A stretch of DNA of 6,363 bases, taken from contig JBOGGT010000046.1 of the NCBI GenBank assembly GCA_050744225.1, positions 1 through 6,363 on the forward strand. Direction: 5' to 3'. The notes below the pieces were generated by a model. The model worked only from the letters and a program-made list of their open reading frames with translations. It was not told the origin of the DNA and ran no database searches. This DNA comes from JAVKSL01 sp050744225. GTDB taxonomy: Bacteria; Actinomycetota; Acidimicrobiia; Acidimicrobiales; JAJPHD01. Below are positions 5,837 through 6,363 of the stretch, one piece after another; position 1 is the first letter of the stretch, and each line of letters starts with the position of its first letter. Position numbers and translations under genes: made by a program.

Positions 5837-6363
5837 ATGGAGGGCATCGACTTCTGGGAGAGGCTGGACCGTGCGGGGGAGTGCTGGACCTGGGCCGGCC
5901 CCACCGATCCCAGCGGCTACGGCGTCCTCAAGGTGAAGGGGACACTCTGGAAGGCACACCGGCTGGCTTGGAGCCTGGACCGAGGCATCGAACCGCCGGC
6001 CGGCGTCCCCATCCTCCAGACGTGCCAGAACCGGGCGTGCTGTCGCCCCGAGCACCTTGTCCAAGGTCCGAGCCATCGCCGCCAGCGCAAGGCCCGCCGG
6101 CCCAGCGGCTCGGGCTCGCTCGAAGAGCTCCGCCCCGGTGTCTGGCAGCTCCGGGTCTCTGTGGGGAAGGGTCCTGCTGGCACCTACGAGCGGGTGACCC
6201 GGATGTTCGAGGGAACCAGCACGGAGGCACACAAGGCGCTTGCGGCCCTCGTGGCCGACTGCGCCGCTGGCAGGGTCGTGGCCGGCTCGGAGACTATGGA
6301 CACGCTCTTCGATGCCTGGCTGGCCTACCTGGGCAGGATCGGTCGTTCTCCCAACTACATCAC
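5837..6363 (+). CDS. Integrase-like protein with N-terminal HNH-like domain (3' truncated by window)
   Basis: The frame is open from ATG 5837 to the window end (175 full codons, no stop). GAGGAG at 5827-5832 is a good ribosome binding site. Residues 15-74 read as an HNH-type Cys/His domain: ECWTWAG (15-21), SGYGVLK (26-32), AHRLAW (40-45), LQTCQN (60-65), then CC and PEHL (71-74). Relatives usually have HxCDN; here the His is Gln61 and the Asp is Gln64, so nuclease activity is doubtful while C63, C68/C69 and H73 remain. Residues 101-150 (GVWQLRVSVGKGP, then TRMFEGTSTEAHKALAALV) match the three-strand arm-binding domain of phage-type tyrosine integrases, and about 154-175 (MDTLFDAWLAYLGRIGRSPNYIT) the start of the core-binding helical domain. 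The catalytic R-H-R-Y domain lies beyond the window. The position next to tRNA-Cys supports an integrase. What else it could be: a DNA-binding regulator with an integrase-derived N-terminus. Confidence 0.78.
   Translation, partial: MEGIDFWERLDRAGECWTWAGPTDPSGYGVLKVKGTLWKAHRLAWSLDRGIEPPAGVPILQTCQNRACCRPEHLVQGPSHRRQRKARRPSGSGSLEELRPGVWQLRVSVGKGPAGTYERVTRMFEGTSTEAHKALAALVADCAAGRVVAGSETMDTLFDAWLAYLGRIGRSPNYI

Noticed and set aside
5747..6232. Minus-strand ORFs opposite the integrase start
   Set aside because: The plus strand has a good SD, recognisable HNH-like and integrase motifs and an open frame to the window end; the minus ORFs show no domain.

Overview
High-GC bacterial chromosome, most like an actinobacterium. 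The signs are GC-rich third codon positions, GTG starts, compact operons and a tRNA with an encoded CCA end. No marker here fixes the genus. A guess such as Acidimicrobiia would be only a guess.

Left edge (1-157): eight perfect copies of a 15-bp tandem repeat, probably the 3' end of a gene entering from outside the window. Its best reading frame ends in TGA, overlapping the next ATG (TGATG).

Sulfur block (157-3254, + strand): a TauE/SafE-family membrane transporter, cysD and cysN, with gaps of only 25 and 19 bp. CysD and CysN form the GTP-driven sulfate adenylyltransferase that makes APS, the first step of assimilatory sulfate reduction. The transporter may import sulfate or export sulfite or another sulfur anion. 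No cysC, cysH or sulfite reductase lies in the window.

Methyltransferase/membrane pair (3321-5013, + strand): a UbiE/MenG-like SAM methyltransferase overlaps by 8 bp a polytopic membrane protein. That protein has a Pro-Asp-Gln repeat tail at its N-terminus and motifs faintly like the UbiA prenyltransferase fold. Together they hint at quinone or isoprenoid chemistry, which is inference. A convergent small gene (5017-5562, - strand) encodes a single-pass membrane-anchored protein of unknown function.

Right edge (5652-6363): a complete tRNA-Cys(GCA) is followed 110 bp later by the start of a large ORF that runs off the window. That ORF reads as an HNH-like Cys/His domain fused to the N-terminal half of a tyrosine-recombinase integrase. 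A tRNA 3' end followed by an integrase is the classic boundary of an integrated mobile element, so the host chromosome probably ends at the tRNA and the element begins there. The integrase's HNH-like motif lacks the usual first catalytic His. This junction is the most interesting part of the window.
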